A stretch of DNA of 64,000 nucleotides from Paracoccaceae bacterium (GTDB taxonomy: Bacteria; Pseudomonadota; Alphaproteobacteria; Rhodobacterales; Rhodobacteraceae), in the NCBI GenBank assembly GCA_028875855.1, contig JAGWVA010000002.1, forward strand, positions 1-64,000, given 5' to 3'. Positions within the stretch are counted from its first letter, which is position 1. Every line of letters begins with the position of its first letter. The notes under the pieces were generated by a model. It was not told the origin of the DNA. It saw nothing but the letters and a program-made list of their open reading frames with translations, and did no database searches. Below are positions 1 to 8,219 of the stretch, piece by piece. Both the position numbers and the translations under genes were made by a program.

Positions 1-332
1 GGGCGGTGCTGGCAAGGCAGGACCGCTCGACCGGGCGGGTGCTGTTCGACGGCGCGGTGCGGGGCGGGGCGCAGGCGGCGGGCCGGGCCTCGGGCGCGCT
101 CGAGCCGGGGCTCTGGGCGGATATGCTTGCGCTTGACGGCGCCCATGTGGATCTCGAGGGGCGGAAGGGCGACGAGCTGCTTGACGCATGGATCTTTGCG
201 GGCGACGACCGCATGGTGCGCCGTGTCTGGTCCGCGGGCCGGGCCGTGGTGCAGTCAGGACTGCACGTCGATCATGACGCGATTACAGAGGGATATCGCG
301 CGATGCTAAGGCGACTGAGGGCGCGGATATGA
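1..332 (+). CDS. hutF: Formimidoylglutamate deiminase, C-terminal part
   Basis: This is the last ~110 residues of an amidohydrolase-family enzyme that deaminates N-formimino-L-glutamate to N-formyl-L-glutamate in histidine degradation. The visible part is the C-terminal beta-sandwich tail: a GxLEPGLWADMLALD segment typical of the end of amidohydrolases, then a W-I-F-A-G-D-D stretch and a V-x-S-A-G-R-x-V-V-Q-S-G-L-H motif that is characteristic of HutF. The catalytic metal ligands lie upstream of the window, so the 5' end is cut and the reading frame is open to the first base. Its stop codon overlaps the start of hutC (ATGA), so the two are translationally coupled. Assignment rests on the tail motifs plus the HutC neighbour. 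Confidence 0.82.
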   Translation, partial: AVLARQDRSTGRVLFDGAVRGGAQAAGRASGALEPGLWADMLALDGAHVDLEGRKGDELLDAWIFAGDDRMVRRVWSAGRAVVQSGLHVDHDAITEGYRAMLRRLRARI

Positions 333-1024
333 GCGCGCCGCAGGGCTGGGAGGCAATCCGCGCCGAAGTGTTGGACCGTATCCACCGCCGCGACTGGCTG
401 CCCGGCGCGATCATCCCGACAGAGGAGAAACTGGCCGCCGAATTCGGCTGTGCGCGCGCCACGGTGAACCGCGCGCTGCGCGAGCTCGCGACGGCCGGCG
501 TTCTGGAACGGCGCCGCAAGGCGGGGACGCGCGTCGCGACCCATCCGGTGCGCAAGGCGACGCTCGATATTCCGGTGATCCGGCTCGAGATCGAAGGCCG
601 CGGCCAGCGCTACGGTTTCCGCGTGATCGACCGGGCAGAGTCCGAACCGCCCATGACCATCGCCGCACGCCTGCGCCTTGCCCCGGGCCAGCGGCTCTGG
701 CATGTGCGCACGCTGCATCTTGCCGACGGGCGGCCTTGCCTTTTCGAGGATCGCTGGCTGAATGCCGCCGTCCTGCCCGAGGGCTTGCCGGCCGATCCCG
801 ATACCACCAGCCTGAACGAATGGCTTGTGAAGACCGTGGCCTATACCGCGGGCGACATTGCCTTTTCCGCGGCGAACGCCACAGCCGAGGAGGCCGCGCT
901 CCTGGGGATCGAGCCGGGGGCTGCGCTCTTCATCATCGAACGCTCGACCTGGCTGGGCGCCGTGCCGATCACCGCGGTCCGTCTTGCCCATCCGCCGGGC
1001 TATCGCCTGAGCACCGAGATGTAG
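329..1024 (+). CDS. hutC: Histidine-utilisation repressor, GntR/HutC family
   Basis: A 231-residue GntR-family regulator of the HutC type, expected to repress histidine utilisation genes and to be released by urocanate. Residues about 8-70 form the winged helix-turn-helix (IPTEEKLAAEFGCARATVNRAL is the typical GntR recognition region, given here in part). Residues about 95-230 are a UTRA ligand-binding domain, with W-H-V-R-T-L-H-L near the middle and the closing A-V-R-L-A-H-P-P-G-Y-R-L. It starts inside the hutF stop codon, so it is the downstream gene of a hut operon. It is convergent with pyrD, the two stop codons being 3 bp apart. Any HutC operator would lie to the left of the window. Confidence 0.88.
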   Translation: MSAPQGWEAIRAEVLDRIHRRDWLPGAIIPTEEKLAAEFGCARATVNRALRELATAGVLERRRKAGTRVATHPVRKATLDIPVIRLEIEGRGQRYGFRVIDRAESEPPMTIAARLRLAPGQRLWHVRTLHLADGRPCLFEDRWLNAAVLPEGLPADPDTTSLNEWLVKTVAYTAGDIAFSAANATAEEAALLGIEPGAALFIIERSTWLGAVPITAVRLAHPPGYRLSTEM

Positions 1025-1027
1025 CGG

Positions 1028-2086
1028 CTAGAGCCAGTCCGCCCGTCCCGTCGCCACGGCCTCGGCCACGCTGGCAAATCCGTCACGGGCCAGCAGCGCA
1101 TCCAGCCCGCGCGCCACCCGCGCGGCAAGGCCGATGCCTTCATAGACCATCGCCGTGTAAAGCTGCACCGCCGAAGCGCCCGCCCGGATCTTGGCATAGG
1201 CATCTTCTGCCGAGGAAATGCCGCCCACACCGATCAGCGGCAGCTTGCCGTCGGTCAGGTGCGAGAGCCTTGCCAAAACGCGCGTGGATTTTTCGAACAA
1301 AGGTGCCCCCGAAAGGCCGCCCGCCTCGCCCTTGCTTGCACTTTTCAAACCTTCCCGCGCCAGCGTTGTATTCGTGGCGATCACCGCGTCTATCCCGGAG
1401 CCAAGCGCGACCTCGGCCACGTCCTCCAGCCCCGCGGCATCGAGATCGGGGGCGATCTTCAGGAAGATCGGGATGGGACGCGCAAGCGTCCCGCGCGCTT
1501 CGATGACGCCCGCCAGCAGCGCCGAGAGCGCGGCCTTGCCCTGAAGGTCGCGCAGCTTCTCGGTATTGGGGGACGACACGTTGACGGTCGCAAAGTCGAT
1601 CTGTGCGCCGCACATGGTCAGCACCCTGGCGAAGTCGGCGGCCCGGTCGGCGCTGTCCTTGTTCGCGCCAAGGTTCAGGCCGATCACCGCGCCCTTCGGG
1701 CGGCGGGCCAACCGGGCGGCAATTACCTCGGCGCCGTCGTTGTTGAAGCCGAAGCGGTTGATCGCCGCGCGATCCTCGGTCAGGCGAAACAGGCGCGGCC
1801 GGGGGTTGCCGGGCTGCGGGCGGGGCGTCGCAGCCCCCACCTCGATGAAGCCGAATCCCGACCGCGCAAGCGGCGCCAGCGCCACGGCATTCTTGTCGAA
1901 GCCCGCGGCAAGGCCGACCGGGTTCGGCAGGTCGAGCCCGGCCAGCGTGGTCTTCAGCCGGGGCGACGTGACGACGCCGGGCAGCGGCACCAGCCCCGAT
2001 TGCAGCGCGATCAGCGACAGGCCATGCGCGCGCTCGGGGTCGCAACGGTGGAGAAGGGCAAGCCCGAGATGTTCGATCGCGTTCAC
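1028..2086 (-). CDS. pyrD: Dihydroorotate dehydrogenase (quinone)
   Basis: Class 2 dihydroorotate dehydrogenase (352 aa), the FMN enzyme that oxidises dihydroorotate to orotate in pyrimidine synthesis and passes electrons to membrane quinone. The N-terminal helical extension that binds quinone is present (residues ~1-40). It is followed by the class 2 core: L-A-A-G-F-D-K-N-A, the N-R-x-G-F-N-N-D motif, the N-V-S-S-P-N-T segment carrying the catalytic Ser, and I-G-V-G-G-I near the FMN phosphate. It begins with GTG, and this codon overlaps the stop of the upstream DUF952 gene (GTGA), so the two genes form a coupled minus-strand operon. Confidence 0.95.
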   Translation of the reverse strand: MNAIEHLGLALLHRCDPERAHGLSLIALQSGLVPLPGVVTSPRLKTTLAGLDLPNPVGLAAGFDKNAVALAPLARSGFGFIEVGAATPRPQPGNPRPRLFRLTEDRAAINRFGFNNDGAEVIAARLARRPKGAVIGLNLGANKDSADRAADFARVLTMCGAQIDFATVNVSSPNTEKLRDLQGKAALSALLAGVIEARGTLARPIPIFLKIAPDLDAAGLEDVAEVALGSGIDAVIATNTTLAREGLKSASKGEAGGLSGAPLFEKSTRVLARLSHLTDGKLPLIGVGGISSAEDAYAKIRAGASAVQLYTAMVYEGIGLAARVARGLDALLARDGFASVAEAVATGRADWL

Positions 2087-2421
2087 AGCAGACCCTCGGG
2101 AAAGATGTGACCCGAGGCGCCGAGCGGCAGGGACTTGTCCCAGACCACATCGTCAAGCCGCAGCTTGCGGTAAAGATGGGGGAAGAGCGCCCCGCCGCGC
2201 GACACCTCCCATTTCAGATCGGCCGCGATGGCCTCGCCGTTGACGGCCACCAGCACCAGATCGCTCTCGGTGGCAAAGTGCTTGGCCGCCGTTTCTGCCA
2301 CCTGCGCGGCGGTGGAGAAATGGATATAGCCGTCCTGCAGGTCGATCGGCGCGCCCGCGGTCTCGCCCGCGGTGCGGAACTGATCCCATTCGGAGCGGCG
2401 GAAAATCTTGTAGATCAGCAT
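2083..2421 (-). CDS. DUF952 family protein
   Basis: A 112-residue protein of the DUF952 family, function not established. It starts MLIYKIF and contains the family pattern of a W near residue 12, a D-G-Y-I-H-F-S-T segment, a V-A-V-N-G central strand, and a late F-P-H-L-Y-R-K-L stretch. The fold is predicted to resemble a small ADP-ribosyltransferase-like domain, which is an inference from family resemblance only. The longer open frame starts at 2487, but the 22 extra residues look non-coding, so I chose the ATG at 2421. It is coupled to pyrD by a GTGA overlap, a common pairing in Rhodobacteraceae. Confidence 0.8.
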   Translation of the reverse strand: MLIYKIFRRSEWDQFRTAGETAGAPIDLQDGYIHFSTAAQVAETAAKHFATESDLVLVAVNGEAIAADLKWEVSRGGALFPHLYRKLRLDDVVWDKSLPLGASGHIFPEGLL

Positions 2422-2625
2422 GGTTCCGATCCCTTCGTGCGGCCTTCGGTCTGGCGGAGGGATGCCCCATCGGCACGCATGGGTCAATGGCGGGGGCCCA
2501 CGCGCGCGTCAGGGGATGTCACCGTGCTGTCACGCCCCCCATGCAGAAGGATCACAAGGGTGGTGACTTGCGGCCCAAACCGGCCCAATCTTCGCCCGGA
2601 TCACAGACCATCAGGGGAGACTTCG

Positions 2626-4155
2626 ATGACCAAGACGACCAATGGCCTGCGCGCGGCGCTTCTGGGGGCCGCCGTTCTGGCAGGGGCACAGGCGCCCGCC
2701 GCGCTGGCCGCGCCCGTGCAGCATGTGAAGCTGACGATCCTCGGCGTCGGCGATCTTTACAACTTCGATGCGGGCAAGGATCGCGGCGGCTTTGCGCGGC
2801 TCAACGCGCTGGCCAAGGCCGAGAAGGCGAAGAACCCGAACTTCCTCTATGTCTTCGACGGCGACATGCTGTCGCCCTCGCTGCTTTCCGGTCTCGATGG
2901 CGGGCAGAACACGATCGATCTGACGAACCTCGTGCCCTTCGACATCGCCGTGCCGGGCAACCACGAATTCGACGCGGGCCCGAAGAACTTCTTCGAAAGG
3001 GTCAAGGCCTCGAAATACCCCTGGGCCACCGTGACCATCACCGAGCCCGACGGAAGCCAGCCGCCGGGGCTGAACCGCGTGATGTGGAAAACGATCGCGG
3101 GCCTGAAGATCGCGCTGATCCCGATCTCCGAGGATGACACCCCGGTCGTCGCCTCTCCGGGGGATCTGAAATTCCTGCCCTCGGTCCCGACCGGGATCGC
3201 CGCGGCCAAGGCCGCCCGCAAGGAGGGCGCCGACCTCGTGATCGCGGTCAGCCAGACCCCGCACAATCAGGATTTCGAACTGATGGCGAGCCATGCCTTC
3301 GACGTCATCATGTCGGGCGACGATCACGACTACATGACGGCCTATGACGGCATCACGGCCTATGTCGAAACCTCGATCGACGCGAAGTTCATGAGCCCGC
3401 TCGATCTGAACATCACCGTGTCCGAGAAGGACGGCAAGAAGGTGGTCAAATGGACGCCCGACTTCCGCTTTGTCGATACGGCGACGGTGGCGCCCGACCC
3501 CGAGACGCAGAAGATGGTGGACGCCTTCAAGACCAAGCTCGACCAGAGCCTTGGCGTGGTGATCGGAACGACCGACGTGCCGCTTGATTCCCGGCGCAAC
3601 ATGGTGCGCAGCGTCGAAACCTCGATGGGCAACCTGATCGCCGATGCGATGCGGGCCGCGACCCACGCCGACGTGGCGCTGACCAACGGCGGCGGCATCC
3701 GGGGCGACAAGACCTATGACGCAGGGGCCAAGCTGACGCGCAAGGACATCCTGACCGAGCTGCCCTTCGGCAACAAGACCGTCCTGACGCAGATCCCCGG
3801 CAGCCAGCTTCTGGCCGCCCTCGAGAACGGCTTCAGCGAGGTGGAACACGGCGCCGGTCGCTTCCCGCAGGTGTCGGGGATGAAGGTGGTCTGGGACCCG
3901 ACCGCGCCGCCGATGCATCGCGTGCAATCCGTCACGGTGGACGGCAAGCCGCTGGGCCGGGACACGCTCTACAAGGTCGCCACCAATGACTACATGCTGG
4001 CGGGCGGGGACGGCTATACCGCGCTGGGCGGCGGCAAGGTCCTGATCAACCAGACGGCCGGAAGCCTCATGGCCAACGACGTCATGGCCTATGTCGAGAA
4101 GGCCGGCCATGTGACCGAGAAGGTCGAAGGCCGCATCACCAAGGCCGGGCAGTAA
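2626..4155 (+). CDS. Periplasmic 5'-nucleotidase/metallophosphatase, variant ligands
   Basis: A 509-residue secreted enzyme of the UshA/5'-nucleotidase family. A signal peptide covers about residues 1-28 (basic start, hydrophobic run, A-L-A cleavage). An N-terminal calcineurin-like phosphoesterase domain and a C-terminal 5'-nucleotidase domain with N-G-G-G-I-R-G-D follow. GNHEFD and a D-G-D motif are present. The first metal motif, normally D-x-H, reads G-D-L-Y, and the last, normally G-H-x-H, reads G-D-D-H-D. These changes recur in a subfamily I recall from other alphaproteobacteria, so it may use metals differently or act on another substrate. The start at 2626 has GGGGAGA upstream and gives the signal peptide; the open frame runs back to 2107, but that part is antisense to DUF952. 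Confidence 0.82.
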   Translation: MTKTTNGLRAALLGAAVLAGAQAPAALAAPVQHVKLTILGVGDLYNFDAGKDRGGFARLNALAKAEKAKNPNFLYVFDGDMLSPSLLSGLDGGQNTIDLTNLVPFDIAVPGNHEFDAGPKNFFERVKASKYPWATVTITEPDGSQPPGLNRVMWKTIAGLKIALIPISEDDTPVVASPGDLKFLPSVPTGIAAAKAARKEGADLVIAVSQTPHNQDFELMASHAFDVIMSGDDHDYMTAYDGITAYVETSIDAKFMSPLDLNITVSEKDGKKVVKWTPDFRFVDTATVAPDPETQKMVDAFKTKLDQSLGVVIGTTDVPLDSRRNMVRSVETSMGNLIADAMRAATHADVALTNGGGIRGDKTYDAGAKLTRKDILTELPFGNKTVLTQIPGSQLLAALENGFSEVEHGAGRFPQVSGMKVVWDPTAPPMHRVQSVTVDGKPLGRDTLYKVATNDYMLAGGDGYTALGGGKVLINQTAGSLMANDVMAYVEKAGHVTEKVEGRITKAGQ

Positions 4156-4168
4156 GCCCTTGGCCCCG

Positions 4169-4193
4169 GCGGCCCCGCCCGGCGCGGGGCCGC
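4169..4193 (+). terminator. GC hairpin after the nucleotidase gene
   Basis: Ten-base-pair perfect stem (GCGGCCCCGC with GCGGGGCCGC) around a five-base loop, 13 bp past the stop codon and followed by TTGCCTT. The T-tract is weak, so termination may be Rho-assisted. It separates the nucleotidase gene from tRNA-Gly. Confidence 0.5.
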
Positions 4194-4232
4194 TTGCCTT
4201 GGCCGGGCCGAGGTCCTATAGGGTGGGGCAGC

Positions 4233-4306
4233 GCGGGTGTAGCTCAATGGTAGAGCAGCAGCCTTCCAAGCTGAATACGTGGGTTCGATTCCCATCACCC
4301 GCTCCA
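4233..4306 (+). tRNA. tRNA-Gly(TCC)
   Basis: A 74-base tRNA with a 7-bp acceptor stem (GCGGGTG with CACCCGC), a D arm GCTC/GAGC, anticodon TCC at 4265-4267 in the loop CTTCCAA, a T arm with GTTCGATTC, and an encoded CCA end. It reads GGA (and GGG by wobble) glycine codons. It lies alone between the nucleotidase and ABC exporter genes. Confidence 0.97.
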
Positions 4307-4391
4307 CCATCCCGACATATCGAGAAACGCGGCAAAGCTTGCCCGATGAGGCACCGCGGCATATCTCCGGCCAGTCAGCACGGGAGGCGGC

Positions 4392-6182
4392 ATGGCACGC
4401 GACACGGCCAATCTTGAACGCAGGGCGACGTCGCGCCGGATCGGGGCGCTGAGCGGGCTATGGCCCTTCGTGCGGCCCTATCGCGGCATGGCGCTGGCCG
4501 CCGCGGTCGCGCTTGTCTTCACGGCCGGGGTCTCGCTGATCCTGCCGATCGCGGTGCGGCGCGTTGTGGACAATTTCAACGGTGCCAATGCCCATCTGCT
4601 GAACAACTACTTCGCCGCCGCCCTCGGGATCGCCGCGCTCCTCGCGCTGGGAACGGGGACGCGCTATTATCTTGTCACCCGGCTGGGCGAGCGGGTCGTG
4701 GCCGATATCCGCAAGGCGCTGTTCGACCGCGTCGTCGGCATGAGCCCCGCGTTCTTCGAACACATCATGACAGGCGAGGTGCTGAGCCGGCTCACGACCG
4801 ACACGACGCTGATCCTGTCGGTCATCGGCTCGTCGCTGTCGGTGGCCTTGCGCAACGCGCTGATGCTGGTGGGCGGGCTGGGGCTGATGCTGCTGACCTC
4901 GGCCAAGCTGACGGGGCTCGTGCTGTTGATCGTGCCGGCCGTCGTGGTGCCGATCATCCTGCTGGGCCGCCGCCTGCGCAAGCTCAGCCGCGAGAACCAG
5001 GACTGGATCGCGCAAAGCTCGGGCAGCGCGTCCGAGGTGCTGCTGTCGGTCCAGACCGTGCAGGCCTTCACCCACGAGTCCGAAAGCCGCGCCGATTTCG
5101 GCCGGGTGATCGAGAAAAGCTTCCTGTCCGCCAAGGCGCGGATCGGGGCGCGGGCGCTGATGTCGGTGATCGTGATCTTCCTCGTCTTCACCGGGATCGT
5201 GGGCGTCCTGTGGATCGGGGCGCGCGACGTGCGTGCGGGCGCGATGAGCGCGGGGGCGCTGATCCAGTTCGTGATCTATTCCGTGCTCGTCGCCGGATCG
5301 GTCGGGGCGCTGTCCGAGATCGTGGGCGAATTGCAGCGCGCCGCGGGGGCGACCGAACGGCTGGTGGAGCTTCTCAACGCAACCGACACCGTGCAGGACC
5401 CGGCCCGGCCCGTCGCGCTGCCGCGCCCGGCCAAGGGGGCCGTGGCCTTCGAGGAGGTCACCTTCCGCTACCCGACCCGGCCCGAGGTTTCGGCGCTTGA
5501 TGGCATCAGCCTGAGCGTCGCGCCGGGCGAGACGGTCGCCCTTGTCGGCCCGTCCGGGGCGGGAAAGACGACGATCATCCAGCTCTTGCAGCGCTTCTAC
5601 GACCCCGAGGCAGGGCGCATCACCATCGACGGGATCGACCTGCGGACGATGACGCGCGACGACTTCCGCCGGGCCATCGCCATGGTGCCGCAGGACCCGG
5701 TGATCTTCGCGGCCTCGGCGCGCGAGAACATCCGCTTCGGTCGCCCGGGCGCCAGCGATGCCGAGGTCGAGGCCGCCGCAAGGGCCGCCGCGGCGCATGA
5801 CTTCCTGATGGACCTGCCGCAGGGATATGACACCTATGTGGGCGAACGCGGCGTCATGTTGTCGGGCGGGCAGAAGCAGCGCATCGCCATTGCCCGCGCC
5901 ATTCTGCGCGATGCGCCGATCCTGCTTCTGGACGAGGCGACCTCGGCGCTCGATGCCGAAAGCGAGCGGCTGGTGCAGCAGGCGGTCGAGGCGATGGCGC
6001 AAAGCCGGACCACGCTGATTGTCGCGCATCGGCTGGCGACGGTGAAGAAGGCCGATCGCATCCTCGTGTTCGACAAGGGCCGGATCGTTGCGCAAGGCAC
6101 CCATGCCGACCTTGTGGCCGAGGGCGGGCTTTATGCCCGGCTCGCGCGGCTTCAGTTTACCGACGGGCTGGCGGCGGAATAG
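4392..6182 (+). CDS. ABC exporter, fused permease and ATPase
   Basis: A 596-residue half-transporter of the ABCB/MsbA-like type, working as a homodimer in the inner membrane. Six transmembrane helices lie in residues ~25-320. The nucleotide-binding domain has Walker A GPSGAGKTT at about 386-394, the Q-loop V-P-Q-D-P, the signature LSGGQKQR near 490, Walker B ILLLDEATSALD near 510-521, and the switch His in I-V-A-H-R. All catalytic residues are intact. The start is preceded by GGGAGG. Proteins of this type export lipids, peptides or drugs. Sequence alone does not tell which, and no substrate-linked gene is adjacent. Confidence 0.9.
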   Translation: MARDTANLERRATSRRIGALSGLWPFVRPYRGMALAAAVALVFTAGVSLILPIAVRRVVDNFNGANAHLLNNYFAAALGIAALLALGTGTRYYLVTRLGERVVADIRKALFDRVVGMSPAFFEHIMTGEVLSRLTTDTTLILSVIGSSLSVALRNALMLVGGLGLMLLTSAKLTGLVLLIVPAVVVPIILLGRRLRKLSRENQDWIAQSSGSASEVLLSVQTVQAFTHESESRADFGRVIEKSFLSAKARIGARALMSVIVIFLVFTGIVGVLWIGARDVRAGAMSAGALIQFVIYSVLVAGSVGALSEIVGELQRAAGATERLVELLNATDTVQDPARPVALPRPAKGAVAFEEVTFRYPTRPEVSALDGISLSVAPGETVALVGPSGAGKTTIIQLLQRFYDPEAGRITIDGIDLRTMTRDDFRRAIAMVPQDPVIFAASARENIRFGRPGASDAEVEAAARAAAAHDFLMDLPQGYDTYVGERGVMLSGGQKQRIAIARAILRDAPILLLDEATSALDAESERLVQQAVEAMAQSRTTLIVAHRLATVKKADRILVFDKGRIVAQGTHADLVAEGGLYARLARLQFTDGLAAE

Positions 6183-6183
6183 C

Positions 6184-7188
6184 TCAGGCGGCGGCCGGGG
6201 TGACTTCGGCCAGCGCCGCGTCGATCACCTCGAGCCCCGCGCCCTTCAGGTTGGCCCGTTCGGACAGCAGCCGCCGCCAGCCGCGCGCACCGGGCTGACC
6301 GTGGTAAAGCCCCAGCATGTGCCGCGTGATCTGGTGCAGCCGCCCGCCCGATTGCAGGTGCCGGGCGATGTAGGGCCGCATCTCCTCGACCGCCTCGTGC
6401 CGGGTGATCTGCCGGCTCTCGCCCCACAGACGGGCATCGGCCTCCAGAAGCAGGGCAGGGTCGTGATAGGCGGCACGCCCCAGCATCACGCCGTCGAGGC
6501 CCTGCGCAAGGAAGCCCTCCACCGCATTCCAGTCGGAAATCCCCCCGTTGATCGACAGATCAAGGTTGGGGAAGCGGGCCTTCATCGCGGCCACCAGCGG
6601 ATAATCGAGCGGCGGAATCTCGCGGTTTTCCTTGGGCGACAGGCCCTGAAGCCAGGCCTTGCGCGCATGGATCATGAAGCGCGTCACCCCGGCGGCGGCG
6701 ACGGTCTCCAGAAACCGCGGCAGGATCTCGGCCGGGTCCTGATCGTCCACGCCGATCCGGCATTTCACCGTCACCTCGACCGGGCTGGCCGCGGCCATGA
6801 CGGCCACGCAATCGGCCACGCGGGCCGGGTCGAGCATCAGAACCGCCCCGAAGGCCCCCGACTGCACGCGGTCCGAGGGGCAGCCGCAATTGAGGTTGAT
6901 CTCGTCATAGCCCCAGTCCGCCGCGATCCGCGTGGCCTGCGCAAGCTCGGCTGGGTCCGACCCGCCAAGTTGCAGCGCCACGGGATGTTCGCGGGCGTCG
7001 TAATCCAGCAGCCGCGCCCGGTCGCCATGGATGATGGCGGGGGCCGTGACCATCTCGGTGTAAAGCAGGGCCCGCCGGGTCAGCACGCGGTGGAAGACGC
7101 GGCAATGCCGGTCGGTCCAGTCCATCATCGGCGCGACCGACAGGCGGTGGGGGGCGCGTGGCGTATGGATTTCGGTCGTTGCTGTCAC
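6184..7188 (-). CDS. dusA: tRNA-dihydrouridine(20/20a) synthase DusA
   Basis: A 334-residue flavoenzyme that reduces uridine 20/20a in the tRNA D-loop. Visible motifs are the FMN-binding start V-A-P-M-M-D-W-T-D, the catalytic Cys in N-L-N-C-G-C-P-S, the K-C-R-I-G region with I-H-A-R-K, and N-G-G-I near the phosphate site. The DusA-type M-M-D-W-T-D-R-H-C-R start distinguishes it from DusB. It is convergent with the ABC exporter, with one base between stop codons. tRNA-Cys lies about 130 bp upstream on the same strand, so the modifying enzyme and a tRNA gene may share transcription. Confidence 0.93.
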   Translation of the reverse strand: MTATTEIHTPRAPHRLSVAPMMDWTDRHCRVFHRVLTRRALLYTEMVTAPAIIHGDRARLLDYDAREHPVALQLGGSDPAELAQATRIAADWGYDEINLNCGCPSDRVQSGAFGAVLMLDPARVADCVAVMAAASPVEVTVKCRIGVDDQDPAEILPRFLETVAAAGVTRFMIHARKAWLQGLSPKENREIPPLDYPLVAAMKARFPNLDLSINGGISDWNAVEGFLAQGLDGVMLGRAAYHDPALLLEADARLWGESRQITRHEAVEEMRPYIARHLQSGGRLHQITRHMLGLYHGQPGARGWRRLLSERANLKGAGLEVIDAALAEVTPAAA

Positions 7189-7517
7189 ACGCTTACTCCG
7201 GTGCGACGGATGATCGAGATCGGCGCCGCCTGAACCCTTGGCCCCGATGGCCTGCGACCTCCTGACCGTTCCGTGGCGGACCTTCCAGATATGGCGCAGG
7301 TCTGCCGGGAGAACGGTGGAGGCGAGTACCGGAATCGAACCGGTCTACACGGATTTGCAATCCGCTGCGTAACCTCTCCGCCAACTCGCCTCGGGCGCTG
7401 ACCGACCTATACCAAGACAAAAAGCCACGCAAGACGTCTCATCGTGCGGACGATGTTGCCGAGCGAGTCGTTCTGTGGCAAACCAAACGAAACGAAACTA
7501 GACCGGTAAGTTCAGAC
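7189..7517. other. Intergenic region around tRNA-Cys
   Basis: This 329-bp gap between dusA and pcm contains tRNA-Cys at 7317-7390. On the left (7189-7316) I see no open frame with a ribosome binding site. On the right (7391-7517) the DNA is locally richer in A/T and carries the short repeat AAACGAAACGAAAC just before pcm. It should hold the divergent promoters for tRNA-Cys and pcm, but I could not fix a clear -35/-10 pair. Confidence 0.5.
7317..7390 (-). tRNA. tRNA-Cys(GCA)
   Basis: Reading the minus strand, the 74-base molecule begins GGCGAGTTGG and ends with an encoded TCCA. The acceptor stem GGCGAGT pairs with ACTCGCC. The anticodon GCA is at 7356-7358, in the loop ATTGCAAAT, and the T arm contains GGTTCGATTCC. 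It points toward dusA. Confidence 0.97.
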
Positions 7518-8171
7518 ATGAGCGACTTTGCGCAGCGCCGCACGATGATGGTTGACACTCAGGTCCGCCCTTCGGACGTGACGAAATTCCCGATCATCGA
7601 GGCGATGCTCGATGTCCCGCGCGAGAAGTTCGTGCCCGCCGGCCTGCAGGAAGCCGCCTATGTCGGTGAAAACCTCCAGATCGCGTCCGGCCGGGTGATG
7701 CTGGAGCCGCGGACGCTGGCGAAGATGCTGGACTGGCTCGATCTTCAGCCCGAAGAACGCGTTCTGGTGATCGGCGGGGCATATGGCTATTCGGCCGCGG
7801 TCGTGGCGCGGCTGGCGGGCAGCGTGGTGGCCGTGGAAAGCGACGCCGACTGGATCGCCACGGTCGAGGCGGCGCTGAAATCGGAAGGCATCGACACCGT
7901 GTCGCTGCACAAGGCCGCCCTTGCGGAAGGCGCGGCCGGCAAGGGGGGCTTCGATGCCATCCTTGTCGAAGGGGCGATCGAGGTTCTGCCCGAGGCCATC
8001 GCCGGCCAGCTCAAGGAAGGCGGCCGGATCGCTGCGCTGTTCCAGGAGGGGGCGCTGGGAATTTGCCGGATCGGCCACAAGATCGATGGCGCCATCGCCT
8101 GGCGCTTTGCCTTCAACGCAAGCGCCCCGGTCCTGCCGGGATATGAGAGGGCGCGCGTCTTCGTTCTGTGA
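7518..8171 (+). CDS. pcm: Protein-L-isoaspartate O-methyltransferase family protein
   Basis: A 217-residue SAM-dependent methyltransferase of the Pcm family, which repairs isoaspartyl residues by methylation. The family start M-V-x-x-Q-V-R-P-x-D-V, the P-R-E-x-F-V-P segment and the SAM-binding glycine loop [11 protein letters not shown] are visible. The loop differs from the classical G-T-G-S-G-Y, and many alphaproteobacterial members of this form have uncertain activity. It is the first gene of a run with tolC and the PopZ-like gene, an order I know from several alphaproteobacteria. It lies 48 bp upstream of tolC and is probably cotranscribed. Confidence 0.8.
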   Translation: MSDFAQRRTMMVDTQVRPSDVTKFPIIEAMLDVPREKFVPAGLQEAAYVGENLQIASGRVMLEPRTLAKMLDWLDLQPEERVLVIGGAYGYSAAVVARLAGSVVAVESDADWIATVEAALKSEGIDTVSLHKAALAEGAAGKGGFDAILVEGAIEVLPEAIAGQLKEGGRIAALFQEGALGICRIGHKIDGAIAWRFAFNASAPVLPGYERARVFVL

Positions 8172-8219
8172 TAGACTGAGACTACAAAAACAATGCGGCA
8201 ACGAGCAGGAGAGACCGCT

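Noticed and set aside
2107-2625. N-terminal extension of the 5'-nucleotidase frame
   Set aside because: The extra 173 residues run antisense to the DUF952 gene, and a signal peptide plus ribosome binding site mark the start at 2626.
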